A stretch of DNA of 64,000 nucleotides from Christiangramia sabulilitoris (GTDB lineage: Bacteria; Bacteroidota; Bacteroidia; Flavobacteriales; Flavobacteriaceae), in the NCBI RefSeq assembly GCF_007050985.1, contig NZ_VHSF01000001.1, positions 1,054,001 through 1,118,000 of the forward strand, given 5' to 3'. Position numbers and translations under genes: made by a program. Below are positions 8,965-17,035 of this stretch, piece after piece (positions within the stretch are counted from its first letter, which is position 1; each line of letters starts with the position of its first letter). The notes below the pieces were generated by a model. It searched no databases and had not been told where the DNA came from. It saw only the letters and a list, made by a program, of their open reading frames with translations.

Positions 8965-9662
8965 ATGGTTTGTCAAAATTGTGAAAATCCATTCACTGCG
9001 AATTTTTGTCTTAGATGTGGGCAACACTCCCTTGCCGGTAAAATTAATTTCAGGTCTATATTGGAACTGGTTTTCCAGGCATTCTAAATGCCGACAACCA
9101 GTATGTTAGGACTTTTATTAGCTTATCCCGAAAACCAGGGAAAACGATCACTGGTTATATAAAAGGAAAAAGAAAGCCTTTTTTTAACCCTGTGAGTTAT
9201 GCCATCCTCTCTATCACGCTTTACCTTCTTTTGGAACTTTACATCGGTTCTGAATTAGGATCTCCAGAAATGAACAATTCTCCAATTAAGGAAGTTTACG
9301 ATACCGGATATAAATTAGGTAAATTAATAAAGAGCAATCTTAAGTTTTTCTGGTTGTTTTTCATTCTATGCCTTGGTATCTCTAACCGCATGTTTTTTCA
9401 TCGTTTTAACCTTTTTGAACATCTGGCGGGGAGCTCATATGTAGTCGGACATGCCACCTTAATTGGAATTATTGGTTTAATACTACTAAAACTGCCCATT
9501 GTATTTAATCCATTAATTTATTTCGTTATTGTAATCCTTCTTTATTTCAGCTTCCGAAATAATAATTTTGATCCCTTAAGATTACTATTCTCTATTCTTA
9601 GTACAGGGCTGGCATTTCTTTTGTTCATCCTGCTGCCTTTCTTTTTCCTTTATCTTATTTAA
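8965..9662 (+). pseudogene. Frameshifted DUF3667 membrane protein gene
   Basis: The first frame gives MVCQNCENPFTANFCLRCGQ, a four-cysteine zinc ribbon, then runs into a stop at 9085-9087. From 9087 the next frame continues without a break, with the family's central motif (PGKTITGYIKGKRKPFFNP) and four or five transmembrane segments up to 9662. DUF3667 proteins join exactly these parts in one chain, so one base has probably been lost, or two gained, near 9083-9088. The rebuilt product is about 232 residues. Function of the family is unknown. Without reads, a sequencing error cannot be excluded. Confidence 0.8.
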
Positions 9663-9682
9663 AGAAATCCCTATAAATAAAA

Positions 9683-9707
9683 AATCCCGCCCTTATAGGG
9701 CGGGATT
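9683..9707 (-). terminator. Terminator of ssb
   Basis: An 11-base-pair perfect stem (AATCCCGCCCT with AGGGCGGGATT) around a three-base loop, followed on the minus strand by a run of six T. It lies 10 bases after the ssb stop codon. Confidence 0.85.
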
Positions 9708-9717
9708 GAAATTGTTC

Positions 9718-10050
9718 TTATTTACCAAGGAGTAGTAACTCATGACATACTATTTCTGTTATATAACGTTTTACACCGTCTTTATCTTCATAGCTCCTGC
9801 TGGTAAGTTTACCTTCAATACCAACTTCTTTTCCTTTCGGCACATAGTTCTCGATCAAATCTGCAGTCTTTCCCCAGGCAACAATATTATGCCATTGCGT
9901 ATCTGTGATCTTTTCGCCCTTGGCGTTCTTGTAACTTTCATTCGTTGCCACTGAAAATTTAGCCAGTTTCTTACCTGATTCAAGATTTACGATCTCAGGC
10001 TCATTACCTACGTGACCAATCAATTGTACTGTGTTTCTTAAAGTGCTCAT
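9718..10050 (-). CDS. ssb: Single-stranded DNA-binding protein, short form
   Basis: Binds single-stranded DNA through one OB fold during replication, repair or uptake. The 110 residues cover the whole OB domain: NTVQLIGHVGNEPEI at the start, KLAKFSVATNESYKN, the WHNIVAWGKTADLIENYVPKG segment, and GIEGKLTSRSYEDKDG near the end. The acidic, Phe-ending C-terminal tail used to recruit partner proteins is missing; the chain stops at LLLLGK. This makes it more likely a second, specialised SSB than the main replication protein. Single-gene unit with its own terminator. Confidence 0.93.
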   Translation of the reverse strand: MSTLRNTVQLIGHVGNEPEIVNLESGKKLAKFSVATNESYKNAKGEKITDTQWHNIVAWGKTADLIENYVPKGKEVGIEGKLTSRSYEDKDGVKRYITEIVCHELLLLGK

Positions 10051-10250
10051 AACTATAGAATTTTTTGCAGCTGAAAATCATTAGTTCATTTCAACGAGAC
10101 AAATGTGCATCAGAAACAAAATTGGAGTCGTATCAAAAATATTTGCTTTCGTTTACTTTCGTTTGTAAGCATTTGAAAATGGATAATTATTTATATAACT
10201 ACACGTATTTCCGGGGTGATATCTTATTTTTAAAGCCTTAATCAAATTCA

Positions 10251-10763
10251 ATGAATAATCGAAATATTAGCAATAAAGTAAGGATCTACCACAGATATTT
10301 AGGCTTTTTCCTTGCCGGAATCATGGCCATGTATGCTATAAGTGGAATAGTCCTGATCTTTAGAAATACCGATACTTTTAAAGTGGAGAAAACTGTCGAG
10401 AAAAAAATCGAAAAGGATCTCAACAATTCTCAAATAGGGAAAGCCTTGAAAATTAAAAATTTCAAAATTGATAGAACAAAAGGAGATAGTGTCTACTTTG
10501 AGCAGGGAGTTTTAGACCGTAAAACGGGAATAGCTACATATAAAGTAAAAATGCTGCCGGTTGTGCTGGAAAGTTTTACCAAATTACATAAAGCTAATAC
10601 TACAAAACCACTGTTCGCCTTAAATATAATCTTTGGAGTATGCCTCTTATTTTTTGTATTATCGGCTTTTTGGATGTTCCTTCCTTCCACCCAGATTTTT
10701 AGAAAGGGGATCCTATTTACCATTGGAGGGATCGTTCTTACCTTAATTTTACTTTTAGTTTAA
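10251..10763 (+). CDS. PepSY-associated membrane protein
   Basis: A 170-residue inner-membrane protein. It starts with RIYHRYLGFFLAGIMAMYAISGIVL, the first helix of PepSY-associated transmembrane proteins, has a periplasmic domain of about 75 residues (roughly 40-120) with an FTKLHKANT turn, and ends with two more transmembrane helices. In larger relatives such proteins take part in iron-reductase or peptidase-control systems, but no cofactor site beyond the histidines can be assigned here. Its stop codon overlaps the ATG of the methyltransferase gene (TAATG), so the two are translationally coupled. Confidence 0.75.
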   Translation: MNNRNISNKVRIYHRYLGFFLAGIMAMYAISGIVLIFRNTDTFKVEKTVEKKIEKDLNNSQIGKALKIKNFKIDRTKGDSVYFEQGVLDRKTGIATYKVKMLPVVLESFTKLHKANTTKPLFALNIIFGVCLLFFVLSAFWMFLPSTQIFRKGILFTIGGIVLTLILLLV

Positions 10764-11389
10764 TGAGTGTTGAAAAAGCATACGACAGCTGGTCTTCGAG
10801 TTATGATCTAAACGAAAATAAAACCCGTGATCTTGATAAAAGCATTACCAAAAATGTATTGGGCGACCTACGATTTGACTCTGTATTAGAATTAGGCTGT
10901 GGTACAGGAAAAAATACAGAATGGTTTCAGACCCGGGCCGGGAGAGTTTTGGGAATTGATTTTTCGCGGGAAATGCTGCAATTGGCCCGGCAAAAGTTCC
11001 CAGGTGATAAAATCTGCTTTACAAGGGCAGACCTTAACCACCCCTGGAACTGGACTTCAGAAAAATTTGATTTGCTAACTTTTAGTTTAGTACTGGAGCA
11101 TTTCAAGGACCTGTCCTTTATCTTTCAGGAATCTTTGGCAAAAATGAAAGCCGGCGGATATTTATTTATTTCTGAATTACATCCCTTCAAACAATACCTT
11201 GGCTCTAAAGCCAGGTTTGAGACAAAAAACGGGTCTGTAGAACTTGAAACATATACTCATCATATTTCAGAATATATTGATTCTGCTAGCAAACAAGGTC
11301 TTAATTTGATTAGATTAGATGAATGGTTTGATGAGGATGGCAAACGGCCACCAAGAATTTTAAGTATCTTATTTCAACTACCACAATAA
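10763..11389 (+). CDS. Class I SAM-dependent methyltransferase
   Basis: A 208-residue cytoplasmic methyltransferase with the Rossmann-like fold of the UbiE/Methyltransf_11 group. Motif I is VLELGCGTGKNT (41-52), the acidic residue that binds the ribose of SAM is in VLGIDFS, and LLTFSLVLEHFKDL is the post-motif region. The substrate cannot be told from sequence. It begins inside the stop codon of the PepSY-like gene, so the pair is probably co-expressed. Stop is followed by a 126-base gap to the next gene, with no clear terminator. Confidence 0.88.
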   Translation: MSVEKAYDSWSSSYDLNENKTRDLDKSITKNVLGDLRFDSVLELGCGTGKNTEWFQTRAGRVLGIDFSREMLQLARQKFPGDKICFTRADLNHPWNWTSEKFDLLTFSLVLEHFKDLSFIFQESLAKMKAGGYLFISELHPFKQYLGSKARFETKNGSVELETYTHHISEYIDSASKQGLNLIRLDEWFDEDGKRPPRILSILFQLPQ

Positions 11390-11515
11390 CGAGCTGCTTT
11401 CATACCCATAAAAATTAAGCTTGTTACCTTCTGAATTTCAGATTTTTATAAAATTTATGTATTTTCATAGATCATTTATTAATCAGGCTTCCCTACAGGT
11501 TTCAATTTTTCGATT

Positions 11516-11863
11516 ATGGAAAAAGAATGTCCGGAATGTGGGGAAAAGCTGCGAGGCAGAACAGACAAGAAATTTTGCAGCGATTATTGTCGCAATACTC
11601 ACCATAATAAGGTGAACAAGGAAACAAGTAATTTAATTAGGAATACCAATAATTTGCTACGCCGGAATCACCGGATCCTGGAAGAACTAAACCCGGGAAG
11701 TAAAACTTCAGTACCCAGAAACAAGTTACTGGCCAAGGGTTTCAATTTTGAGTTTTTTACCAGTGTTTACAATACCAGGTCGGGCAACCAGTATTTTTTC
11801 ATCTATGATCAGGGCTACCTGAAACTGGAAAATGATTTTTATGCCCTGGTGAAGCGGAATTAG
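11516..11863 (+). CDS. Small zinc-ribbon protein (DUF2116-like)
   Basis: A 115-residue cytoplasmic protein with an N-terminal treble-clef or zinc-ribbon site made by Cys5, Cys8, Cys21 and Cys25, the pattern of DUF2116 proteins. A polar helix follows (residues 28-60), then a strand-rich tail ending in YFFIYDQGYLKLENDFYALV. Similar short proteins are common in Flavobacteriaceae and have no known role; nucleic-acid or protein binding is a guess. It stands alone between the methyltransferase and the DUF4174 gene. Confidence 0.75.
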   Translation: MEKECPECGEKLRGRTDKKFCSDYCRNTHHNKVNKETSNLIRNTNNLLRRNHRILEELNPGSKTSVPRNKLLAKGFNFEFFTSVYNTRSGNQYFFIYDQGYLKLENDFYALVKRN

Positions 11864-11910
11864 CTTTTTTTTGAGAATGATGATCTCTGCAGATGCTTAT
11901 CTTATGGATT

Positions 11911-12339
11911 ATGAAAAACAGGCTGATTTTAGCGCTTATTTTAATTCCTGTTCATTTTATGACCTCACAATCGCTTGCTGAATATCAATGGAAAAACCGG
12001 CTTCTCATCATTTTCTCTGAGACAGAGAACACCCGGGAGTTCGTGGGACAGCTAAGGGAATTTGAAGCTACTGGAAAGGAACTACAGGAAAGAAAACTGG
12101 TCATTATCCATGCTTTGCCTAATAAGTTTAGATCTTTAATTCCGAATGAGACCGGATGGCAGGATTTCGGCCTATATTATGAAATGAAAAAATCTAAAGA
12201 GGATTTCGAGATCATCCTGATTGGACTGGACGGTGGAGTGAAGTTAAGACAATCTGAAATACTTGGAACCGATAAACTATTTGGACTTATAGATTCCATG
12301 CCCATGCGCCGTGCTGAAATGAATAAAAACGATAACTAG
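11911..12339 (+). CDS. Secreted DUF4174 protein
   Basis: After a Sec signal peptide (about residues 1-18, ending in MTSQS) the mature protein has the thioredoxin-like layout of DUF4174: KNRLLIIFSETENTREF, a helix, KLVIIHALP, then EIILIGLDGGVKLRQSE and a terminal helix ending in MPMRRAEM. Typical family members carry this arginine-rich end. There is no CxxC pair, so redox activity is unlikely. I start at MKNRLILAL, the proper signal-peptide start, instead of an ATG 18 bases upstream. It converges on the small membrane gene with a two-base gap. Confidence 0.75.
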   Translation: MKNRLILALILIPVHFMTSQSLAEYQWKNRLLIIFSETENTREFVGQLREFEATGKELQERKLVIIHALPNKFRSLIPNETGWQDFGLYYEMKKSKEDFEIILIGLDGGVKLRQSEILGTDKLFGLIDSMPMRRAEMNKNDN

Positions 12340-12341
12340 AT

Positions 12342-12515
12342 TTATTTTGAAACGGACCTTTTGAAAAAATTATAGGTAAATCCATTTTGCAACGTAAATC
12401 CTACCGCCAGAGCTCCCAGCAGATATACATATTCCTCGCTCCCGTTATATAGCCACGAGGCAATCATTATGACAACCGCCCAGATCAGGGCATTTATAAT
12501 TAATAATTTCTTCAT
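12342..12515 (-). CDS. Small membrane protein, 57 residues
   Basis: A short gene easily missed by length cut-offs. The ATG at 12515 opens a 57-codon frame starting MKKLLIINALIWAVVIMIAS and ending FFKRSVSK, with two hydrophobic segments (about 4-21 and 30-41) joined by the acidic turn NGSEE. It follows the CBS-domain gene by ten bases on the same strand and ends two bases from the convergent DUF4174 gene, so it fills the only space available. This packing, the strand match and the membrane-protein composition support a real gene. Function unknown; a small subunit or regulator of a membrane complex is possible. Confidence 0.7.
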   Translation of the reverse strand: MKKLLIINALIWAVVIMIASWLYNGSEEYVYLLGALAVGFTLQNGFTYNFFKRSVSK

Positions 12516-12525
12516 TTTACCTTTA

Positions 12526-12993
12526 TTAATAATACCAGTTATGACTTTTCAACTTTAGCGCAGCTCTTAAAACGTCTCTCTGGCTAATTTGTCCTACCAG
12601 TTTTCCTTCTTCAATAATTGGAAATCTACGGAATTTCATCTCGATAAATTTCTTAGCAGCGTCCAGAACGTTCATATTGCCATCTATGGTTTCAACATTG
12701 GTATGCATTCGTTTACCAACAGTGAGGTCACTCATTGGCATATTGTAATAACGGCTGTCTGAAATTTGCTTCATACAATCTCCTTCTGAAATAATTCCAA
12801 GCAATTCCATTTTTTCGTTAACCACACAACCCCCGGAAATTCCATGTTTGATCAACTTTTCCATCACGTCCATGATATTCTCATTTTCCCGGAAAGTCAC
12901 CAGGTTTTCGGTCATGTAATCCTTTACCAGAATTGGCGCTTCTGCGGGTTTTTCAGGTTCTGCCCGCTTCCCCATAAAACTTTTAATACCCAT
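12526..12993 (-). CDS. CBS-pair domain protein
   Basis: A 155-residue cytoplasmic protein made of two CBS motifs forming one Bateman module: the first around KDYMTENLVTFRENENIMDV to GIISEGDCMKQI (residues 24-77), the second around MHTNVETIDGNMNVLDAAK to GQISQRDVLRAAL (95-146). CBS modules bind adenine nucleotides or SAM and usually control an attached or neighbouring enzyme or channel. Here there is no attached domain, so it probably acts on a partner; the small membrane protein ten bases downstream is a candidate. Family members are common in Flavobacteriaceae. Confidence 0.88.
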   Translation of the reverse strand: MGIKSFMGKRAEPEKPAEAPILVKDYMTENLVTFRENENIMDVMEKLIKHGISGGCVVNEKMELLGIISEGDCMKQISDSRYYNMPMSDLTVGKRMHTNVETIDGNMNVLDAAKKFIEMKFRRFPIIEEGKLVGQISQRDVLRAALKLKSHNWYY

Positions 12994-13064
12994 ATCTCAA
13001 ACTTTTGATTACTAACTACTTAAATATAGGGATTTTTAGTTTAGCAGCTACTTCTGCAGTTTAC

Positions 13065-13096
13065 TTGCCAGAAAAAGAAAAACTTATTTAACTTTA
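13065..13096 (+). promoter_or_regulatory. Promoter of the M28 peptidase gene
   Basis: TTG (13065-13067) is separated by 21 bases from TAACTTTA (13089-13096), one mismatch from TAnnTTTG. The leader would be about 15 bases. Confidence 0.45.
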
Positions 13097-13116
13097 AGAC
13101 TTTTGAATCTCAATCC

Positions 13117-15435
13117 ATGACTAACCGATTTTCTGGCTTTATTGCCTTTCTGCTTATCATTATTGCAGTCTGGCTGAATTTTAATTTTGACCAGCCCGAT
13201 TTTAAAGTTGATGACACCCTGTCATTAACAGAATTTTCGACTTCCCGTGCTTTTAAGCATGTGGAAGAGATAGCCCAAAAACCACATTATGTGGGTAGTA
13301 AAGAACATAGTATAGTTAGGAACTATATCGTAGATGAGCTTCAGAAAATGGGCCTCGAAGTCCAAACCCAGGAAGGGTACAGCCTTAATAAACAAGGTGA
13401 AATTTCCAGACCACAGAATATTCTTTCCCGGATTGAGGGCACCGGAAACGGGAAGGCTATGGTTTTAATGACTCATTATGATTCTGCCATGCATTCATCC
13501 CATGGAGCAAGTGATGCCGGGAGCGGAGTAGCTACTATTCTAGAAGGAATCAGGGCTTTCCTGGAGAAAGGCAGCGTTCATCAAAACGATATCATTCTGC
13601 TTTTTACAGATGCGGAAGAAATAGGACTTAATGGGGCAAAACTTTTTATAGAAGATCATCCCTGGGCCGAAGATGTGGAACTGGCTCTGAATTTTGAAGC
13701 AAGGGGTAGCAGTGGTAATCCCTTCATGCTTCTTGAAACCAATGGTAAAAACGCGAGATTGATCGAAGCCTTCGAAAGCGCCCAGACCCAGTTTCCTGTA
13801 ACCAATTCTCTGGCCTATAGTATCTACAAAATGCTTCCAAATGATACAGACTTAACAGTCTTAAGAGAACAGGCAGATATTAACGGGTATAATTTTGCAT
13901 TTATAGATAACCATTTTAATTATCATACCGCTAATGACCTTCCGGAAAACCTGAACAAAACGACTTTAGCGCATCAGGGAAGTTATTTGATGCCCTTACT
14001 GCATTATTTCAGCAATGAAAAAATTACCGATCTTAAGAGTGATCGCGATCTTATTTACTTTAGCCTGCCCTTTGGAGAATTTGTGAGTTATCCTTTTAAC
14101 TGGATAAATCCAATGCTTATCCTGGCCTTCATTATATTCCTGGCTCTGGTAATCTATGGAATTCGCAGGGAAACACTCAATATTGTGGGTATTTTAAAGG
14201 GATTCTTACCGCTTATCCTGAGTATTATCTTTTCAGGATTGGTAGTTTGGGGATTCTGGAAATTCTGCCTTTTTATATATCCGGAATATTCTGAAATGGA
14301 ACAGGGCTTCACCTATAATGGTTACTGGTATATTGCTTTAGCTATTTTCCTGAGTCTTGCGGTGTGCTTTATTATATATCATCTGTTAAGACGGAGTTTG
14401 AGAACTGCCTCGGTTTTTGTAGCACCACTATTACTCTGGTTACTCATATGCAGCCTTATTGCGGTTTACCTTCCGGGTGCTTCCTATTTCATCATCCCGG
14501 TATATTTCGGGTTATTGCAATTATTTGTCATGACCCGTATCGAACAACCAAACCGTATCCTTATGGTAATTTTATCCTGCCCTGCCATTTTTATCCTGCT
14601 TCCTTTTATCTGGAGTCTCCCGGTAGCATTAGGATTAAAAATGCTGTTTGTGACAGGTATATTTATGAGTTTATTATTTTCCCTGTTTCTTCCATTATTT
14701 GGCTACTTCCGCAGACTAAAATTATTCGCGGTTCTTAGCTTTCTCATCTTTAATGTGCTTTTATTTATCGCTCATTTTCATTCAGACTTTAACCCGGAAA
14801 GGCCCAAACCCAATAGCCTGGTATATCTCCAGGACCTGGACGAAGGCACGGCTAACTGGTATTCATATGATAATGTGATAGACGACTGGACGGCAGAATA
14901 CTTCCAGGAAAAAGATAAAAGTACTTCTTCTACCGAATCTATCTTTAACAGTAAATATAAAACGGGCTTCACTCAAAAAGCCGATGCGCCTTTGATCAAA
15001 ATCTCTCAACCGGGTATTATCATAGAAGATAAAGGCCGGGATAGCCTGAATCATAGAAGTTATCTCATGAAGATCGCTCCCAAAAGACCTATAAATAAGA
15101 TCGAAATATTTGAAATCAAAGATGTTGATTTCAAAAGTTTTAAAGTGAACGGTCTGGAAGCAGACGATATTTATCTGGGAGAAAATAAATTTCATATGTT
15201 CAAGCGCAGATGGAAGGAACGTTTGCTAACTTACACTGCTTCTAATCAGGATACCTTGAGGATAGAATTCAGTTTTGAACAAGGTGATCAACCGGAATTT
15301 GTACTTTATGAAGCAGCTTATGATCTTATTGGTAATGAACAGCTAAAAGTTAAAGAGCGTCCCCAGGGCATGATACCTAGGCCGTTTGTATTGAACGACG
15401 CAACAATTTTGAAGAAGACAATCAAAATAGATTAG
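13117..15435 (+). CDS. M28 family membrane-bound zinc aminopeptidase
   Basis: A 772-residue membrane protease. One N-terminal transmembrane helix (8-22) leads to a periplasmic M28 peptidase domain (about 45-300) with both zinc sites: His120, Asp133 in GASDAGSG, the catalytic Glu167 with Glu168 in DAEEIGLNG, Glu194 in NFEARG and His270 in NYHTANDL. Six to eight transmembrane helices follow (about 335-565), then a C-terminal soluble domain of some 200 residues rich in beta-strands. The order matches vacuolar membrane protease Pff1-like proteins, which are widespread in Bacteroidota. One base separates its stop from the epimerase-like gene, so the two form an operon. Confidence 0.92.
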   Translation: MTNRFSGFIAFLLIIIAVWLNFNFDQPDFKVDDTLSLTEFSTSRAFKHVEEIAQKPHYVGSKEHSIVRNYIVDELQKMGLEVQTQEGYSLNKQGEISRPQNILSRIEGTGNGKAMVLMTHYDSAMHSSHGASDAGSGVATILEGIRAFLEKGSVHQNDIILLFTDAEEIGLNGAKLFIEDHPWAEDVELALNFEARGSSGNPFMLLETNGKNARLIEAFESAQTQFPVTNSLAYSIYKMLPNDTDLTVLREQADINGYNFAFIDNHFNYHTANDLPENLNKTTLAHQGSYLMPLLHYFSNEKITDLKSDRDLIYFSLPFGEFVSYPFNWINPMLILAFIIFLALVIYGIRRETLNIVGILKGFLPLILSIIFSGLVVWGFWKFCLFIYPEYSEMEQGFTYNGYWYIALAIFLSLAVCFIIYHLLRRSLRTASVFVAPLLLWLLICSLIAVYLPGASYFIIPVYFGLLQLFVMTRIEQPNRILMVILSCPAIFILLPFIWSLPVALGLKMLFVTGIFMSLLFSLFLPLFGYFRRLKLFAVLSFLIFNVLLFIAHFHSDFNPERPKPNSLVYLQDLDEGTANWYSYDNVIDDWTAEYFQEKDKSTSSTESIFNSKYKTGFTQKADAPLIKISQPGIIIEDKGRDSLNHRSYLMKIAPKRPINKIEIFEIKDVDFKSFKVNGLEADDIYLGENKFHMFKRRWKERLLTYTASNQDTLRIEFSFEQGDQPEFVLYEAAYDLIGNEQLKVKERPQGMIPRPFVLNDATILKKTIKID

Positions 15436-15436
15436 A

Positions 15437-16240
15437 ATGAGAATATCGATTTTAGGATGTGGATGGTTAGGAATGGAGCTGGCGAAAAAACTGCGTGCAA
15501 ATAATCACGAAGTACGAGGCTCGGTTACAAAAATGGAGAATATGCAGGAGGTGAGATCGGCAGGGATCATACCATATTCCATTAAGCTTTTTGAAAAAGG
15601 CATTCAGGGTGATATTCGTTCTTTTCTTTCAGGAGCAGATGTCCTGGTCGTAGATGTCCCACCGGGATTGAGAAAAAATCCAGAGGTGAGTTTTGTGAAT
15701 AAGATCAAGAATCTCATCCCTTATATTGAAAATTCATACTTGCAAAAGGTGATCTTTACCAGCTCAACTTCTGTTTATGAAGATAAGGCAGATTTTCCCG
15801 TTTATGATGAAAACTCAAAAACCGATAATGCTGATGATACTGCCATTCAATTGAGAAATACTGAACTTCTTTTTCTGAATAATGAAAAATTCAATGCTTC
15901 AGTAATTCGCTTTGGTGGACTTTTAGGTCCCGAACGGCATCCGGTGAAATATTTATCGGGTAGATCTGGAATCCAGAATCCTTTTGCTCCGGTAAACCTC
16001 GTGCACCAGGAAGACTGCATAGCTGCGATCTGCAAACTTATGGACAGAAGTAAGGATAATTCAGTCTGGAATGTAGTACACCCCGATCACCCCGGAAAAG
16101 AAGGCTACTACACCAGAATAGCTGAAGAAAGAAACCTTCCTGCACCAGAATTTGATCATAACAAACCGTCAGTTGGAAAAAAAATAAGTTCAGAAAAGCT
16201 GATCAGGGAGCTGAAATTTGAATTTTCAAAGGGTATCTAG
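15437..16240 (+). CDS. NAD(P)-binding epimerase-like protein (YeeZ-type)
   Basis: A 267-residue Rossmann-fold protein of the extended short-chain dehydrogenase superfamily. The nucleotide-binding GCGWLG is at residues 7-12; VIFTSSTSVYED supplies the Ser and Tyr region, and FGGLLGPERHP marks the substrate loop seen in YeeZ-type proteins. The usual YxxxK is incomplete (Tyr in SVYED without the matching Lys four residues on), so classical epimerase activity is uncertain. It starts one base after the M28 peptidase stop and converges on the secreted gene at 16242. Confidence 0.78.
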   Translation: MRISILGCGWLGMELAKKLRANNHEVRGSVTKMENMQEVRSAGIIPYSIKLFEKGIQGDIRSFLSGADVLVVDVPPGLRKNPEVSFVNKIKNLIPYIENSYLQKVIFTSSTSVYEDKADFPVYDENSKTDNADDTAIQLRNTELLFLNNEKFNASVIRFGGLLGPERHPVKYLSGRSGIQNPFAPVNLVHQEDCIAAICKLMDRSKDNSVWNVVHPDHPGKEGYYTRIAEERNLPAPEFDHNKPSVGKKISSEKLIRELKFEFSKGI

Positions 16241-16241
16241 C

Positions 16242-16967
16242 TTAGTTCTTTGTATAGGCTTGTACATAAGAGGACCAGATCTCATACATAGGGTCTCCTT
16301 TGGAACTTTTCCCGGAATGGTGCCATTCACCATCTTTTACTTCAAAATCAAATTCGAGACTCGCACCTACTCTTTCTTTATCTCTGGAGAAAAAGTCAAT
16401 ATTCTCTATATATTTTCCATCTTCTGCGGTATAAGAACCGCCTCCAGATCCAAAAAATTCCCGGGTTTCAGAATTAAAAGCCACCCATTGAAAACGGTCT
16501 CCCCCAAGAATTTTAATCGTCCTGCGGGCTCCGGGTTGCATCTCTCTTAATTCTTCATTTCTTTTAATGCCCGTTATAACCCAATTACCGCTTAGGTCAT
16601 TTTGGTTAGCAGAAGTTCTCTCCCATACTTCCACCCCGGTCACATTATTGATCGTGATCTTACCTTCAGATTCAAAAATTAACTTGGGATTTTGTGTTTC
16701 TCCCACCAATTCAGGATTTTTGGTATTAAAATCAAAGGTGGCCGAATAATCATCGGTGTTATATTCGCCGCCCAGTGCCCAGAGAAAGTCATTGGTATCT
16801 TTATTTTTAGCGCCTTCAGCAAAATAATTATCCTGATAGATCCTTATCACCTCCCTTTGGGTTACAGGCATACCATTTTCTTCGATCAATTTCCAGGATC
16901 CTTCCAAAGATTGAGAGAATACAAAACTGGCAATTAAAATTATTGGAATTATTATAAGCTTCTTCAT
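16242..16967 (-). CDS. Secreted protein with two lipocalin-like modules
   Basis: A 241-residue protein with a Sec signal peptide (1-18, ending FSQS). The mature part has two related modules, the first opening with LEGSWKLIEENGMPVTQ (about 20-120) and the second with LSGNWVITGIKRNEEL (about 124-240). Each continues with an RxIxI strand near an arginine, an F/W-rich strand, a GGxYT or GGEYNTD turn and a closing strand. This suggests an internal duplication of a small beta-barrel. No ligand or enzyme activity can be assigned. It ends one base from the convergent epimerase-like gene. Confidence 0.6.
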   Translation of the reverse strand: MKKLIIIPIILIASFVFSQSLEGSWKLIEENGMPVTQREVIRIYQDNYFAEGAKNKDTNDFLWALGGEYNTDDYSATFDFNTKNPELVGETQNPKLIFESEGKITINNVTGVEVWERTSANQNDLSGNWVITGIKRNEELREMQPGARRTIKILGGDRFQWVAFNSETREFFGSGGGSYTAEDGKYIENIDFFSRDKERVGASLEFDFEVKDGEWHHSGKSSKGDPMYEIWSSYVQAYTKN

Positions 16968-17035
16968 AACCTATAAGTTTTTGATTCCTATAAATTTAAG
17001 AAGATAAAGGCAATTTTCACTAAACCCTGAATAGC

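Noticed and set aside
11421-11615. Open frame of 64 codons before the zinc-ribbon gene
   Set aside because: Overlaps the start of the zinc-ribbon gene in another frame and ends within it; the four-cysteine frame is clearly the real one.
14364-14738. Open frame of 124 codons overlapping the M28 gene in another frame
   Set aside because: Lies within the membrane-spanning part of the M28 peptidase on the same strand, without a plausible start or homology.
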